From positions 60,695,535-60,759,534 of the forward strand of contig JACSVZ010000015.1 of the NCBI GenBank assembly GCA_014706295.1: a stretch of DNA of 64,000 bases. The letters are read 5' to 3'. Numbering within the stretch: position 1 is the first letter of the stretch; every line of letters begins with the position of its first letter. Shown here piece by piece: positions 63,483 through 64,000 of this stretch. The position numbers and the translations under genes were made by a program. The DNA is from Lycocorax pyrrhopterus obiensis. Taxonomy: Eukaryota > Chordata > Aves > Passeriformes > Paradisaeidae. Below the pieces are notes generated by a model. It was not told the origin of the DNA. It ran no database searches and saw only the letters and a program-made list of their open reading frames with translations.

Positions 63483-64000
63483 TTAAACCAGGGAATCATA
63501 GTAATAATTACCAGGTAGATACCAAAGACACTGTGCTGATCCCAAATCCTTCTGTATGACACTAATCATGTCACGTGGTATTTGTATTTCTTTGATAATT
63601 TCCTTAATATCTCTGGGAACAGCCATGTGAAACTGATTATCTTGTACATTATTAACTGGGGCCTCCAATTTAAATTGACTCTCCAGCTTGCAAGGCAATC
63701 ACAAATCTTACATGGGACAGAGATGTGACAATTTCATTCCTAGATAACAATGCAAATGTGAGACCAAGCTATGAATAACAATTGGAGTCGATCACACCAA
63801 AGTAGTTTCATGTTAAATCGCATTGCTTGGTGATTTTTTTTTGAGATAACAGAGATTCCTATGCCCTGCATCAGCTTCCTGTCAGGAAACATCATCTGCC
63901 AAACTTCCTGCTTGCCACAGTAGGGAAGAAGAAGACAATATAACATTTTCTTCACGGGGATCATTGCATGGCAATGGACATCTGTGGGGAACTGCTTCCA
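63483..64000 (-). other. Two minus-strand open frames at the window edge, unassigned
   Basis: One frame enters from the right edge, open from about 63998 to a stop at 63740. A second frame, 63483-63698, contains VPRDIKEIIKEIQIPRDMIS and ends GNYYYDSLV. The two are in the same orientation and separated by about 40 bases. They could be remnants of one degraded coding sequence, for example from a retroelement or a gene continuing to the right, but I see no diagnostic motif. Confidence 0.15.

Overview
This window reads as 64 kb of nuclear DNA from a bird, most likely a songbird. It has CR1 LINE tails in both orientations, with the usual avian 3' end (a run like GGTCCCTTCCAACCCAAACC followed by imperfect ATTCTA repeats). 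It also has a long terminal repeat that I recognise from memory as a common passerine type. The rest is moderately AT-rich, intron-like or intergenic DNA with short microsatellites. I saw no bacterial features, tRNA, rRNA or CRISPR array.

The informative part is the first 2.8 kb. Positions 376-2802 look like one integrated retroelement, bounded by a perfect 5-bp target-site duplication (AGAGC at 371-375 and 2803-2807). Its order is: a full LTR (376-1031); a primer-binding site resembling the lysine-tRNA type (1037-1054); a short leader; an intronless, fully open 199-codon copy of the spliceosomal zinc-finger gene ZMAT2 (1122-1721); apparent ZMAT2 3' UTR; and a second LTR copy (2630-2802) that keeps only the last 173 bases and has no U3. 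No gag, pol or env is present, so the host message occupies the whole viral body. A second, unrelated LTR-like element (about 1979-2367, minus strand) is nested inside the 3' UTR, next to the AATAAA signal.

From 2.8 to 60 kb I can support no gene. Six CR1 fragments are placed: 10873-11265 (-), 16255-16563 (+), 23315-23374 (+), 32323-32746 (+), 36878-36985 (-) and 51594-51882 (-). There is a GC-rich block at 51226-51593, simple repeats including a 17-base G tract, and several AT-rich stretches that look like conserved non-coding elements. The many 60-190 codon open frames here are mostly what chance gives in 64 kb. One (40640-40858) sits between a strong splice acceptor and a strong donor and is listed as a tentative exon.

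The last 4 kb holds several short frames that start right after plausible splice acceptors (60462-60555 minus; 61218-61322, 62158-62404 and 62562-62789 plus) and two minus-strand frames at the edge. I could not assign any of them to a family. They may be exons of an unrecognised gene or chance.
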